Positions 1-7,375 are shown, counted from the first letter of the stretch. The stretch is 7,740 bases of DNA from Pseudomonadota bacterium (GCA_023388675.1 JAEWFU010000115.1:1-7740), one strand, 5' to 3'. Numbers and translations: made by a program. Notes: generated from the letters alone by a model not told the origin.

Positions 1-824
1 TCCATCGACAGCGCCTGGATCTTGGCCTTCATCTTCTTGCGGTCGCGCAGCACCTTGGAAAGGTTGCCCAGCGCTTCCGACAGGTTGCCGCCGGCCTGGC
101 TCTGGATCTGGATCACCACGCCGAAGAAGCTGGCTTCGGCGCAGGGCATGGTCTCGGGCATGCGCATGACGGCTTCCGGCAGCGACAGGCCGAGTTGCTG
201 CGACTCGACGATCCTGCGGAACTCGGTTCGCACGGGCTCGGGCGACTCGGCCGCGATCAGTCGCACGGAATCGTTGAGTGGCAGGCCCGACTTGACCGCG
301 CGTACGATCACGTCGAGCGAATTCGGGAACTCTTCCAGGAATGCCTTCACCCGCCGGCCACGCTTGAATGACACGAACCAGCGCGGAATGCCGAAGGTTC
401 CCGCCAGGAAGACGCCTGGCAGCACCAGCAGCGGCGTCCCGGCGATAAACAGCAGCACCGTCAGGAGAAACCCGCAAATCACGGAATAGAAGTAGAAGCG
501 CTGTACGGTGACGCTCATGCCGGCCTGGCGCAATTGCACCTTGAGAGGCGGCTTCTTGGTGTTGAGGTTCCGCGTCTTCTGCTTGTTTTCCAGCTCTTTG
601 AGCGAATCCTGGACCGACTTGCGGCGCCGTGCCGCTTCGGCCACGCGGTCGCGCGACGCCTTCACGACGGCGCGGTCGGTGTCGGCCCGCTTGATCGTCT
701 CGAGCCGCTTTCCGACCTTCTTCTCGTTCTCGATCGAGGTGAACAGCAGCGCATAGGCGAGCGCACCGACGCTGAGCGTCGCCAGCGCGATGAAGGCCAG
801 AACGGTGCTGTCCAGTCCGAACAT
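1..824 (-). CDS. tadB: TadB, inner-membrane platform protein of the Flp pilus (3' end cut by window)
   Basis: Inner-membrane type II secretion F-domain protein, the GspF/PilC counterpart of the Tad machine; with TadC it should anchor the CpaF ATPase and pass motor movement to the growing pilus. The frame is open from an ATG at 822-824 to the left edge, giving 274 whole codons and no stop, so the C-terminus is missing (the family is usually about 320-340 residues). A membrane segment lies at about residues 7-28, followed by a long charged stretch (about 32-100, many Lys/Arg/Glu) and two more hydrophobic segments (about 109-129 and 131-148). The T2SSF domain begins near residue 162 with FLEEFPNSLDVIVRAVKSG and includes a QAGGNLSEAL segment near 243-252. 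An AGGAG ribosome binding site 6 bases upstream supports the start. The gap to cpaF is 44 bases. The identification is firm; the missing part should hold the final membrane helices. Confidence 0.93.
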   Translation of the reverse strand, partial: MFGLDSTVLAFIALATLSVGALAYALLFTSIENEKKVGKRLETIKRADTDRAVVKASRDRVAEAARRRKSVQDSLKELENKQKTRNLNTKKPPLKVQLRQAGMSVTVQRFYFYSVICGFLLTVLLFIAGTPLLVLPGVFLAGTFGIPRWFVSFKRGRRVKAFLEEFPNSLDVIVRAVKSGLPLNDSVRLIAAESPEPVRTEFRRIVESQQLGLSLPEAVMRMPETMPCAEASFFGVVIQIQSQAGGNLSEALGNLSKVLRDRKKMKAKIQALSM

Positions 825-830
825 CCCAGT

Positions 831-835
831 CTCCT
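831..835 (-). promoter_or_regulatory. Ribosome binding site of tadB
   Basis: On the minus strand AGGAG stands 6 bases before the tadB ATG at 822-824. It fixes the tadB start, which has no other supporting signal inside the window. Confidence 0.7.
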
Positions 836-868
836 ATGCAGTCCCCGCGCCGCGGCCGCGCCGCCCGG

Positions 869-2386
869 TCACTGCGTTTCCTTTTCCATGGCTTCCAGCG
901 CGCCGGCGAGCCGCGCGTCCTCGCCGTAATAGCGGGCGCGGTCCCAGAAGGCCGGGCGGCCGATGCCGGTCGATACGTGTTCGCCGATGATGCGGCCCTG
1001 CGCGTCCTCGCCCTTGATGTGGTAGAGGATCAGGTCCTGCGTGATGATGACGTCGCCTTCCATCCCGATCACCTCGGTGATGTGGGTGATGCGGCGCGAG
1101 CCGTCGCGCAGGCGCGCTGCCTGGATGATGACGTCGATCGAGCCGACGATGATCTCGCGCACCGTTTTCTGCGGCAGCGTGAAGCCGCCCATCGCGATCA
1201 TCGATTCCATGCGGTTCAGGCACTCGCGCGGGCTGTTCGAGTGGATCGTGCCCATCGAGCCGTCATGGCCGGTGTTCATGGCCTGCAGCAGGTCGAACAC
1301 TTCCGGGCCGCGCACCTCGCCCACGACGATGCGCTCGGGGCGCATGCGCAGGCAGTTCTTGACGAGATCGCGCATGGTGACCTCGCCCTCGCCCTCAAGG
1401 TTGGGAGGTCGGGTCTCCAGCCGCACCACATGCGGCTGCTGGAGCTGAAGCTCCGCCGAGTCCTCGCAGGTGATGATGCGCTCGTCGCGGTCGATGTAGT
1501 TCGTGAGACAATTGAGCAGGGTCGTCTTGCCGGAGCCCGTGCCGCCGGAAATGACGACGTTGCAGCGCACGCGGCCGATGATCTTCAGCACTTCCGCGCC
1601 TTCCGGCGTGATCGCGCCGAAACGCACGAGCTGGTCGAGCGTCAGCTTGTCCTTCTTGAACTTGCGGATCGTCAGCGCGGTGCCGTCGATGGCCAGCGGC
1701 GGTGCGATGACGTTGACGCGCGAGCCGTCCGGCAGACGCGCATCGCAGATTGGAGAGGATTCGTCGACGCGCCGGCCGACCTGGCTGACGATGCGCTGGC
1801 AGATGTTCAGAAGCTGCTGGTTGTCGCGAAAGCGGATGTTCGTCTGCTCGACCTTGCCGCCGACCTCGATGTAGACGTTCCTCGAGCCGTTGACCATGAT
1901 GTCGGCGATGTCGTCGCGCGCCAGCAGGGGTTCGAGCGGGCCGTAGCCCAGCACGTCGTTGCAGATGTCCTCGAGCAGTTCTTCCTGCTCGGAGATCGAC
2001 ATCGCGTAGTTCTTGATCGCGATGATGTCGTTGACGATGTCACGGATTTCCTCGCGCGCGGAATCCGCGTCGAGTTTGGCGAGCTGCGACAGATCGATCG
2101 TGTCGATCAGCGCCGAGAACACCTGGCTCTTGGTGTCGTAGTAGCTGTCGCCGCGTTCGCGGGGAGCACGCTTCGGCGGTTCGGGTGCTAGCGGCGGTGC
2201 CTCGATGGCCTTCTTCGCAGCCGGCGGAGCGGCGTTTGCCGGTCCGGCCGCCTGCTCCGGGCGCGCGGGCGCAATGGTCGTCGTGGCGGCCTCGCGGGGC
2301 GCCGCGGGTTCGGGTGCCGGTGTTCCGGTAGGCCGGAAAGCCGGTGTCTCCCTCTGTCCGCCGTCGTTGCCTCTCTTGCCAAACAT
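869..2386 (-). CDS. cpaF: CpaF/TadA, secretion ATPase of the Flp pilus
   Basis: Hexameric VirB11/GspE-family ATPase on the cytoplasmic face of the inner membrane; in Tad systems it powers pilin polymerisation, and CpaF is also reported to drive retraction in Caulobacter. The 505-residue protein has all the expected motifs: Walker A GGTGSGKT at 281-288, an acidic box ITCEDSAELQL near 305-315, Walker B with VVGEVRG at 354-360 (Glu357), and a His box GHDGSMGTIHSNS at 373-385. The N-terminal domain (about 80-260) contains LGYGPLEPLL and DIMVNG, typical of CpaF. Residues 10-75 are a Pro/Ala-rich low-complexity stretch, probably a flexible linker. The ATG at 2384-2386 has no clear Shine-Dalgarno sequence; the 27-base gap to cpaE suggests read-through translation. 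Full length, no frame damage. Confidence 0.97.
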   Translation of the reverse strand: MFGKRGNDGGQRETPAFRPTGTPAPEPAAPREAATTTIAPARPEQAAGPANAAPPAAKKAIEAPPLAPEPPKRAPRERGDSYYDTKSQVFSALIDTIDLSQLAKLDADSAREEIRDIVNDIIAIKNYAMSISEQEELLEDICNDVLGYGPLEPLLARDDIADIMVNGSRNVYIEVGGKVEQTNIRFRDNQQLLNICQRIVSQVGRRVDESSPICDARLPDGSRVNVIAPPLAIDGTALTIRKFKKDKLTLDQLVRFGAITPEGAEVLKIIGRVRCNVVISGGTGSGKTTLLNCLTNYIDRDERIITCEDSAELQLQQPHVVRLETRPPNLEGEGEVTMRDLVKNCLRMRPERIVVGEVRGPEVFDLLQAMNTGHDGSMGTIHSNSPRECLNRMESMIAMGGFTLPQKTVREIIVGSIDVIIQAARLRDGSRRITHITEVIGMEGDVIITQDLILYHIKGEDAQGRIIGEHVSTGIGRPAFWDRARYYGEDARLAGALEAMEKETQ

Positions 2387-2413
2387 GTCAGCGCCGATTC
2401 CGCTTTTTTTGAT

Positions 2414-3694
2414 TTATTTCCTGAGCTTCAGCCGTTCGAGCAGATCGCCGAGCCCCGGCTTCTTCTTCGATTTGATTTCCGAGCGGCCCGTCAGCACATG
2501 CGCCATCTCGTTGATCGTCTTCACGATCGCATGCTGGGTGTCCATTTCGCCCAGCATCCTGCCGTTGTTGGCGGCGTTGCCGAAGAACGCGGGGTCGAAC
2601 GGGATGACCGCCATCGGTTCGAGGTCGAGCGGTTCGGCGAAGTCGGCGGCGCTGATCTCGGGCCGCTTGGGCACACCGGCCTGGTTGATCACCAGTTTCG
2701 GCGGACCGTCGTTCGGCCGCAGTTTCTTCAGCGTGTCCATCAGGTTCTTGGTGTTGCGCAGGTTCGCGAGTTCCGGCGTGGCGGTGATGACCACCTCGTC
2801 GGCCTGCGTCAGCACGTTCTTCGTCCAGGCGTTCCAGACATGCGGCACGTCCAGCACCAGCAGCGGCGTGCTGCGCTGTGCGACGTCGATGATCTGCGTG
2901 AACGCCTCGGCGTCGAAATCGTAGGTGCGGTCGAGCATCGAGGGTGCCGCCAGCAGCGACAGGCGCTCGGCGCACTGCGCCAGCAGGCGGTCGAGATAGG
3001 TCTCGTCGATGCGCTCCGGAGAGAACACGGCTTCCGCGATGCCTTGCGCCGGATCCTGGTCGAAGTTGATGTTTGCAGTGCCGAAGGCGAGGTCGAGATC
3101 GGCCACCAGCACTTCCGAGCTGAACAGCGTCGACATGCTCCAGGCGACGTTATGCGCGACGGTGGAGGAGCCGACGCCGCCCTTGGCGCCGATGAAGGCG
3201 ATCGACTTGCCCAAAGGTTCGGCCTGCGGGTCGACGAAGATCGACGAGATTACCGAGACGATATCCGCCATGGAGATCGGCGCGACCACGTATTCCGAGA
3301 TGCCGAACCGGATCAGCTCGCGATAGAGCCAGACGTCGTTGTAATGGCCGACGACGACCACCTTCGAGGAGGGATCGCAGACCTCCGCCAGCCTGTGGAG
3401 CTCGGCGATGAGCTGCTTCGGTTCGTCCCTCGACTCCACGATGATGAGGTTTGGCGTCTGCGCCGAGTGGTAGAAATCGATCGCGGTGCCGATGCCGCCC
3501 ATATGCACCTTCAGGTGCGCCTTGGACATGCGCCGGTCGGCAGCCGCCCGTTCGATCGGGCTGGCAACGCTCTCGGTTTCGCAGAATGCCTGGATGGAGA
3601 TGCGCGGCACCGGCCGCAATTCGCTCATCGCGGCGATTTCGGTTTCATTGACCGCGTCGACATCCGTCGTCGCGTCGTAGGCGAGATTGCTCAT
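2414..3694 (-). CDS. cpaE: CpaE/TadZ, ParA/MinD-like pilus localisation protein
   Basis: Cytoplasmic factor that places the Tad machine at its cellular site; in Caulobacter CpaE is polar and needed for positioning CpaC. The 426-residue protein has a variable N-terminus (1-58), a receiver-like domain (about 60-155) containing NLIIVESRD and KVVVVGHYND, and a MinD/ParA-type domain from about 164. The P-loop reads GAKGGVGSST at 169-178: the signature lysine (Lys171) is present, but the usual second lysine is Ser176, so it is a degenerate Walker A. VLVADLDLAFGTANINFD (195-212) corresponds to the switch/Walker A-prime region, and LLVLDVPHVW (278-287) to Walker B. The C-terminus is basic (about 405-426). 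The gap to cpaD is 21 bases. An overlapping ATG at 3697-3699 is in another frame and stops at once, so 3692-3694 is taken as the start. Weak binding or hydrolysis of ATP is inferred, not shown. Confidence 0.95.
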   Translation of the reverse strand: MSNLAYDATTDVDAVNETEIAAMSELRPVPRISIQAFCETESVASPIERAAADRRMSKAHLKVHMGGIGTAIDFYHSAQTPNLIIVESRDEPKQLIAELHRLAEVCDPSSKVVVVGHYNDVWLYRELIRFGISEYVVAPISMADIVSVISSIFVDPQAEPLGKSIAFIGAKGGVGSSTVAHNVAWSMSTLFSSEVLVADLDLAFGTANINFDQDPAQGIAEAVFSPERIDETYLDRLLAQCAERLSLLAAPSMLDRTYDFDAEAFTQIIDVAQRSTPLLVLDVPHVWNAWTKNVLTQADEVVITATPELANLRNTKNLMDTLKKLRPNDGPPKLVINQAGVPKRPEISAADFAEPLDLEPMAVIPFDPAFFGNAANNGRMLGEMDTQHAIVKTINEMAHVLTGRSEIKSKKKPGLGDLLERLKLRK

Positions 3695-3715
3695 GTCATG
3701 CGCCCCCGATACCCA

Positions 3716-4396
3716 TCAATATTCGACTTCCGATTCCCAGCCGGTCGCACGCCGCCGGTACTGGTCGATCGAGACGCCCCTGCGCGTGCTGTCCACTTCG
3801 GACTGCTTGCGCGGCCCGAGGAAATCGGCCGGATTTGCCACCTGCGCCGCCAGATTATTCTGGTAGGAGCAGCCGAAATTCGCCCAATGCTTGTTTTCCG
3901 TATCTTCGAGCAGGTCCGCCGGCCAGCGGCCGCACTGGCCCGTCGACGCGGTCATTTCGGAATAGACCAGCCGGATCGGCGCGTTGTCGCCGTAGCTCGC
4001 CGCCTCGTAAGGCTGGTGCAGGATGTAGCCTTCCGGCACGCCTGCCGCGCGCAGCCTCTTCGCCATGTCGGCCGAGACCAGCGACGCGGCGTTCTGGTTG
4101 GGTGAGCCGTAGGGAGTCAGGATCGAGACCACCGGCGCTGCCGCTCGGTCGTAGTCGGCGATGAAGCCGTCCACCGCCGCACGCTGCACGCGCGACATCC
4201 CCCGGTCCATCAGCCCCACCGGGATGTCGATCTTCTTGTCCTTCTCGCCGATGACGATCGGATGCGAGGTGCGATAGTCGTCCGGTATGGAGCCGACCTG
4301 GATGCTGTCGCGGTTGGCGCAGCCCGCCATCAGCAGCGCGGCGACGGCTGCCACGAGGGTCAGGCGCGGCGCGTTGTTCAAGAGCACGTCAGACAT
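3716..4396 (-). CDS. cpaD: CpaD, outer-membrane/periplasmic lipoprotein of the Tad machine
   Basis: Small lipoprotein of the CpaD family, thought to assist secretin assembly or stability at the outer membrane. The 226-residue product has a hydrophobic signal (about 12-23) ending in a lipobox LMAGC at 22-26, which predicts lipidation on Cys26. The body has the family pattern: HPIVIGEKDKKIDIPVG near 45-61, SILTPYGSPN near 91-100, and a C-terminal NFGCSYQNNLAAQVANPAD near 173-191. Cys155 and Cys176 could form a disulfide (inference). A GGAG ribosome binding site lies 6 bases before the ATG at 4394-4396. The gene follows cpaC after 12 bases, so the two are probably translated together. Length is normal for alphaproteobacterial CpaD. 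Confidence 0.93.
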   Translation of the reverse strand: MSDVLLNNAPRLTLVAAVAALLMAGCANRDSIQVGSIPDDYRTSHPIVIGEKDKKIDIPVGLMDRGMSRVQRAAVDGFIADYDRAAAPVVSILTPYGSPNQNAASLVSADMAKRLRAAGVPEGYILHQPYEAASYGDNAPIRLVYSEMTASTGQCGRWPADLLEDTENKHWANFGCSYQNNLAAQVANPADFLGPRKQSEVDSTRRGVSIDQYRRRATGWESEVEY

Positions 4397-4408
4397 GATC
4401 CACTCCGA

Positions 4409-5911
4409 TCACTTGTAGATGAAGCCGACGACGCCGTGATAGCGCCCGGCCGGCCTGTCGGTCTGCATCGACCCGTAGACGCGGTTGACGCGCCCGAGGA
4501 AGATGCCCGCGCCGTCGCTTGCGGGTGTGAAATTGTCGTCCGGCTTCGCCAGGGCGGTGCGTGCCACCGGCTTGGAGATGTACGGCGTGACGAGGATGAC
4601 CAGCTCCGTTTCGCTGCGGTTGAAGTCGCGGCTGCGGAACAGCGTGCCCAGAACGGGAACCTGTGACAGGCCCGGTATGCGGTTGTAGGTCTGGCGCACA
4701 TTGTCCTGGACGAGGCCGGCGATCATCATCGAGCCGCCGGACGGCAGTTCGACGGTGGTATCGGCCAGGCGCTTGCGCAACGAGAGGATGTTCTCGCCCG
4801 CGACCTCGACCGAGCCCTCAGGCGTCGGTTCGGAAACGGATGTGCGCACGCGCAGGCTGATGCGCCCCGGCGATAGAACCACCGGCTGGAATTCGAGCCC
4901 GATGCCGTATTCGATCTGCGTCAGCGTGCGGACGAAGCGACCGTCCTCGTTCTCGACATTGGTGAGGACGTTGTATTCGCCGCCTGCCCGGAACGTCGCC
5001 TTCTCGCCGGACACGGCGGTCAGCGTCGGCTCGGCGAGCGTGCGCATGACGCCCGACTGTTCCATGGCGTTGATGTAGCCCTGAAGCAGGTCTGCGCCGC
5101 CGAGACCCGTTCCCGCGCGGACCAGTTGGCTGGGATCGAGCATGTCGAAGCGGAAGCCGTCTGTCTGCGCCACCATGTTGACGCCGAGCTGCTTCATGAC
5201 GGAGCGGCTGACCTCGGCGACCGTGACCTTCAGCGTCACCTGGTCCTCGCCGATCACCCGCAGCATGTTGACGATGGCGCTGCCCCGCCGCCCGCCGTCG
5301 GGATTGTCGATAGCCACGCCGCCGGCGGCGTTTCCGCCTGCTGCCGTCTGCGAGTATTGCCCCGTCGTCGCCTCGCCGCCGCTCACGAACAGCGTCGCCA
5401 GATCGACGGCGCGCTTGGCGTCCAGCGGTGTCTCGACGGTTCCCGTCAGCACGACGTTGTCGTTCACCAGCTCCGCCCTGATGTCGGAGTTGGGCAGGAA
5501 GCGCTTCAGATGGTCCTGGAGGCCGGCGACGTCGCGCTCGACCCGAAGGTCGAGGCTCGCGATCTGCTCGCCATTGGGTCCGAAGACGAAGATGTTGGTT
5601 TCGCCCACGCGCTTGCCGAACAGGTAGATGCGGCGCGCGGTGCGGGTAACGGCATCTGCGACCCCGGGGTTCGCCACCAGTATGTCATAGGCGTCGCGCG
5701 GCAGGTCGATGACGATCGACTTGTTGAGACCCAGCTTGATGCGCTGGCTGGTCGACGTTGGTCCCACGGTAACCGTGCCCTGCGCGTGGCTGTCGACCGT
5801 CGTGGCGAGCAGGCCCAGGCCCGCGCCCGTGGTTGCCGAGAGCGCGATCAGCGAGACTGCGGCGGCGCGCAACAGTGTCTTTGCCGTTGCCAGTTGCTTC
5901 AAGGCTTTCAT
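4409..5911 (-). CDS. cpaC: CpaC/RcpA, outer-membrane secretin of the Flp pilus
   Basis: Forms the ring channel through which the pilus crosses the outer membrane. The 500-residue protein starts with a signal peptide (basic start, hydrophobic about 14-37, likely cut near SHA-Q at residue 43). Next come a pilus-formation N-terminal domain (about 48-122, with VIDLPRDAYDILVANPGVAD), a BON-like segment (about 125-175, with VVLTGTVETPLDAKRAVDLA), a Gly/Ala/Asn-rich linker (about 178-211), and the secretin domain (about 285-446). The signature VPVLGTLFRS (418-427) and ELVILVTPYI (436-445) is intact. A tail of about 54 residues follows, with ASDGAGIFLGRVNRVYG, a pattern I recall from other CpaC proteins. 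The start overlaps the cpaB stop by ATGA at 5908-5911. A GTGGGGG stretch lies a short distance upstream. Confidence 0.97.
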   Translation of the reverse strand: MKALKQLATAKTLLRAAAVSLIALSATTGAGLGLLATTVDSHAQGTVTVGPTSTSQRIKLGLNKSIVIDLPRDAYDILVANPGVADAVTRTARRIYLFGKRVGETNIFVFGPNGEQIASLDLRVERDVAGLQDHLKRFLPNSDIRAELVNDNVVLTGTVETPLDAKRAVDLATLFVSGGEATTGQYSQTAAGGNAAGGVAIDNPDGGRRGSAIVNMLRVIGEDQVTLKVTVAEVSRSVMKQLGVNMVAQTDGFRFDMLDPSQLVRAGTGLGGADLLQGYINAMEQSGVMRTLAEPTLTAVSGEKATFRAGGEYNVLTNVENEDGRFVRTLTQIEYGIGLEFQPVVLSPGRISLRVRTSVSEPTPEGSVEVAGENILSLRKRLADTTVELPSGGSMMIAGLVQDNVRQTYNRIPGLSQVPVLGTLFRSRDFNRSETELVILVTPYISKPVARTALAKPDDNFTPASDGAGIFLGRVNRVYGSMQTDRPAGRYHGVVGFIYK

Positions 5912-6720
5912 TTGCGAGCCCCCACTTCGCTCATCTCCCCGGACTTGATGAGGCGCACGGTTCCGCGCCTGCCTTCGCCGGAGACCAGATAATCTGCTTG
6001 GTCTTTAACCACTTCCTGGGTGTCGACGATCGCCCGCAGCGACAGTGCCAGCCGGTCCGCCATCTGCTGGGCGACCGTGATGATTTCCGCTTGCTGCGGC
6101 GTCAGTTCCAGCGTGGCGGTGTCGCCGACGCGCACGCGCCGTCCTTCCTCGTCCTCCTGGATCGCCTGATCGATGGCGAGCACCCGGATGTTCTTCAGGA
6201 TCGTTTCGGTGATATACCCGTCTCCCCCGCCTTCCTGTGTCGTGGCACTGCGGGTCATGATGACGTCCACATAGTCGTTCGGCAGTATGAAGCCGCCCGC
6301 CGATGTGTCGGCGGCGATCTGCGTCGCAACCGCGCGTTTGCCCGACGGGAGGATGGACGACATGAAGCTCTGGCCCTCGCCGATGAGCTTCGAGCGCCGC
6401 AGCGGCTCGCCTTCGTAGATCGGCACGCGCGCGATCGCACCCTTGAGTTCCTCGATGGCCTCCGGGTCGCTGTCGCGCGTGATGAAGTTCTCGTTGATGC
6501 CCGCCGAAGGCCACGACTGCCAGCTCAGGTTTTCGCCGAGCGTCGCGCCCATGGCCACATCGCCGTCGAGCACCAGCACTTCGGTCAGCCGGATGGCCGG
6601 CTCGCTTGGCGCGCTGGCGACGATCTGGGCCGGCGGCGCCGACATGTTCTTGGCGACATAACCTGCGCCGATCGCCGTCGCGACGGCGACGCCAAGAATA
6701 ATCACACGCGTTGGAGCCAT
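5908..6720 (-). CDS. cpaB: CpaB/RcpC, periplasmic assembly protein with SAF domain
   Basis: Flp pilus assembly protein CpaB/RcpC, anchored in the inner membrane and thought to contact the secretin and possibly the peptidoglycan. The 270-residue protein begins with an uncleaved-looking hydrophobic segment (about 5-23) before VAKNMSAPP. A SAF domain covers about 43-110 (VLVLDGDVAMGATLGENLSW, then EGEPLRRSKL). The RcpC-type domain spans about 120-235 and shows the family core: RAVATQIAADTSAGGFILPN, YVDVIMTR, and a later NIRVLAIDQ. The start ATG at 6718-6720 has a GAGG about 9 bases upstream. Its TGA overlaps the cpaC ATG by four bases, so translational coupling is likely. First gene of the tight assembly cluster, after a 133-base leader region. 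Confidence 0.95.
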   Translation of the reverse strand: MAPTRVIILGVAVATAIGAGYVAKNMSAPPAQIVASAPSEPAIRLTEVLVLDGDVAMGATLGENLSWQSWPSAGINENFITRDSDPEAIEELKGAIARVPIYEGEPLRRSKLIGEGQSFMSSILPSGKRAVATQIAADTSAGGFILPNDYVDVIMTRSATTQEGGGDGYITETILKNIRVLAIDQAIQEDEEGRRVRVGDTATLELTPQQAEIITVAQQMADRLALSLRAIVDTQEVVKDQADYLVSGEGRRGTVRLIKSGEMSEVGARK

Positions 6721-6748
6721 TGTCCCGACCTCTTACCCCGGCAAATCC

Positions 6749-6768
6749 CAAAGCCGAGCCGGACTTTG
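6749..6768 (-). other. Hairpin in the cpaB mRNA leader
   Basis: CAAAGCCG (6749-6756) and CGGACTTTG (6760-6768) pair as an 8-bp stem with one bulged base and a three-base loop. It ends about 28 bases before the cpaB start. There is no T tract after it on either strand, so it does not look like a terminator. A role in mRNA stability, processing or translation is possible but unproven. Confidence 0.3.
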
Positions 6769-6780
6769 CGGTTCCAATCG

Positions 6781-6795
6781 TCAAATTAGGGTTAA
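6781..6795 (-). promoter_or_regulatory. Candidate CtrA box upstream of cpaB
   Basis: On the minus strand the bases read TTAACCCTAATTTGA, that is TTAA, seven bases, then TTGA. This is one mismatch from the alphaproteobacterial CtrA consensus TTAA-N7-TTAA. CtrA controls pilin genes in Caulobacter, so a site here would fit. The 3' half overlaps the candidate -35 hexamer TTGACG, as in CtrA-activated promoters. The surrounding sequence is AT-rich, which raises the odds of a chance match. Confidence 0.35.
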
Positions 6796-6815
6796 TGGAG
6801 GCCTTACAATCGTGA

Positions 6816-6830
6816 TTAATTTAAAGTTTA
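6816..6830 (+). promoter_or_regulatory. Second CtrA-like near-match in the cpaA-cpaB gap
   Basis: TTAATTTAAAGTTTA fits TTAA-N7-TTTA, one mismatch from the CtrA consensus. It lies about 20 bases from the first candidate box. It is weaker evidence because the sequence is simply A/T-rich here. Confidence 0.2.
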
Positions 6831-6853
6831 CACGAACTGTACGGTTCCGTTGC

Positions 6854-7375
6854 TTACAGCGCGGTCAGGCGCGCCAGTGCCCACTGCATCGGCGCTGTCG
6901 AGGGATACATGATGAGGCCGCTGATGCCGAGCGCGACGCCGTAGGGAATGCCGACCTTGTCGTTGGCGAAGTGGCGCAGGAAGACGTTGTTTCCGGTAAG
7001 GACTGCGAGGTTCGAGCCGCGATAAAGGATCAGCAACAGCGTCAGCAGTCCGCCGATGATCGAGGCGTTGACGAGATAGGCGACCAGTTCGGTGGAAAAG
7101 CCCATCCACAGCGCGGTCGCCGCCAGCAGCTTTGCATCGCCCCCGCCCATGGCGCCCAGCGCGAACAGCGAGAAGGTTACCGAGAGCACCAGGCCAGCCA
7201 CGGCGAAGTGCCAACCATATGTGGCCCAGTCCATGCCGGTCATCGGCGCGACGATCGCGAATGTGGCGATCAGGATCAGCGACACGCGATTGGCGATGGT
7301 CATCGAGAGCATGTCGGAAACGGCCGCAAAGACCATGCAGAAGGGAAAGACCACGAAAATCAGTGCTTCAAGCAT
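6854..7375 (-). CDS. cpaA: CpaA/TadV, prepilin peptidase for the Flp pilin
   Basis: Inner-membrane aspartic protease (A24 family) that removes the leader of the Flp pilin, and usually also of the TadE/TadF pseudopilins. The 173-residue protein is mostly hydrophobic with several membrane segments. Both expected catalytic aspartates are visible: Asp21 in AAVSDMLSMTIANR, and Asp80 in the GxGD motif MGGGDAKLL (76-84). GIPYGVAL near 142-149 is the usual C-terminal family motif. It lacks the large N-terminal methylase domain of PilD, as is normal for short TadV/CpaA enzymes. The ATG at 7373-7375 is preceded by an in-frame TGA about 24 bases upstream, so the start can hardly lie further out; the ribosome binding site is weak. 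It sits between pilA and cpaB with gaps on both sides, so it may be transcribed partly on its own. Confidence 0.95.
   Translation of the reverse strand: MLEALIFVVFPFCMVFAAVSDMLSMTIANRVSLILIATFAIVAPMTGMDWATYGWHFAVAGLVLSVTFSLFALGAMGGGDAKLLAATALWMGFSTELVAYLVNASIIGGLLTLLLILYRGSNLAVLTGNNVFLRHFANDKVGIPYGVALGISGLIMYPSTAPMQWALARLTAL

Larger units (their letters stand above)
6721..6853 (-). promoter_or_regulatory. Intergenic region with probable promoter for cpaB-cpaC-cpaD-cpaE-cpaF-tadB
   Basis: This 133-base gap between the cpaA stop and the cpaB start holds no gene. Positions about 6781-6840 are distinctly AT-rich against the GC-rich genes on both sides, which is typical of a promoter. On the minus strand a TTGACG hexamer (6779-6784) could serve as a -35 element, but no convincing -10 follows. 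The region also has two CtrA-like near-matches and a leader hairpin, listed separately. No terminator with a T run is visible after cpaA, so read-through from cpaA remains possible. Confidence 0.4.

Noticed and set aside
851..860. Perfect 10-bp palindrome CGCGGCCGCG in the cpaF-tadB gap
   Set aside because: Short and all G/C in a very GC-rich gap, without a loop or T tract; likely chance.
836..2191. Long open frame of 451 codons on the plus strand
   Set aside because: It lies wholly antisense to cpaF, which has every ATPase motif. The product is rich in Asp, Arg, Val and Ala, the usual shadow of a GC-rich gene, with no recognisable domain.
2396..2400. GATTC (GANTC, CcrM-type methylation site) between cpaE and cpaF
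   Set aside because: A single five-base match near no promoter is expected by chance.
2498..4105. Long open frame of 535 codons on the plus strand
   Set aside because: It spans cpaE and most of cpaD on the opposite strand, crosses their intergenic gap, and has shadow-like composition with no domain.
5833..6789. Open frame of 318 codons on the plus strand
   Set aside because: Antisense to cpaB and the start of cpaC; composition is that of a shadow frame.
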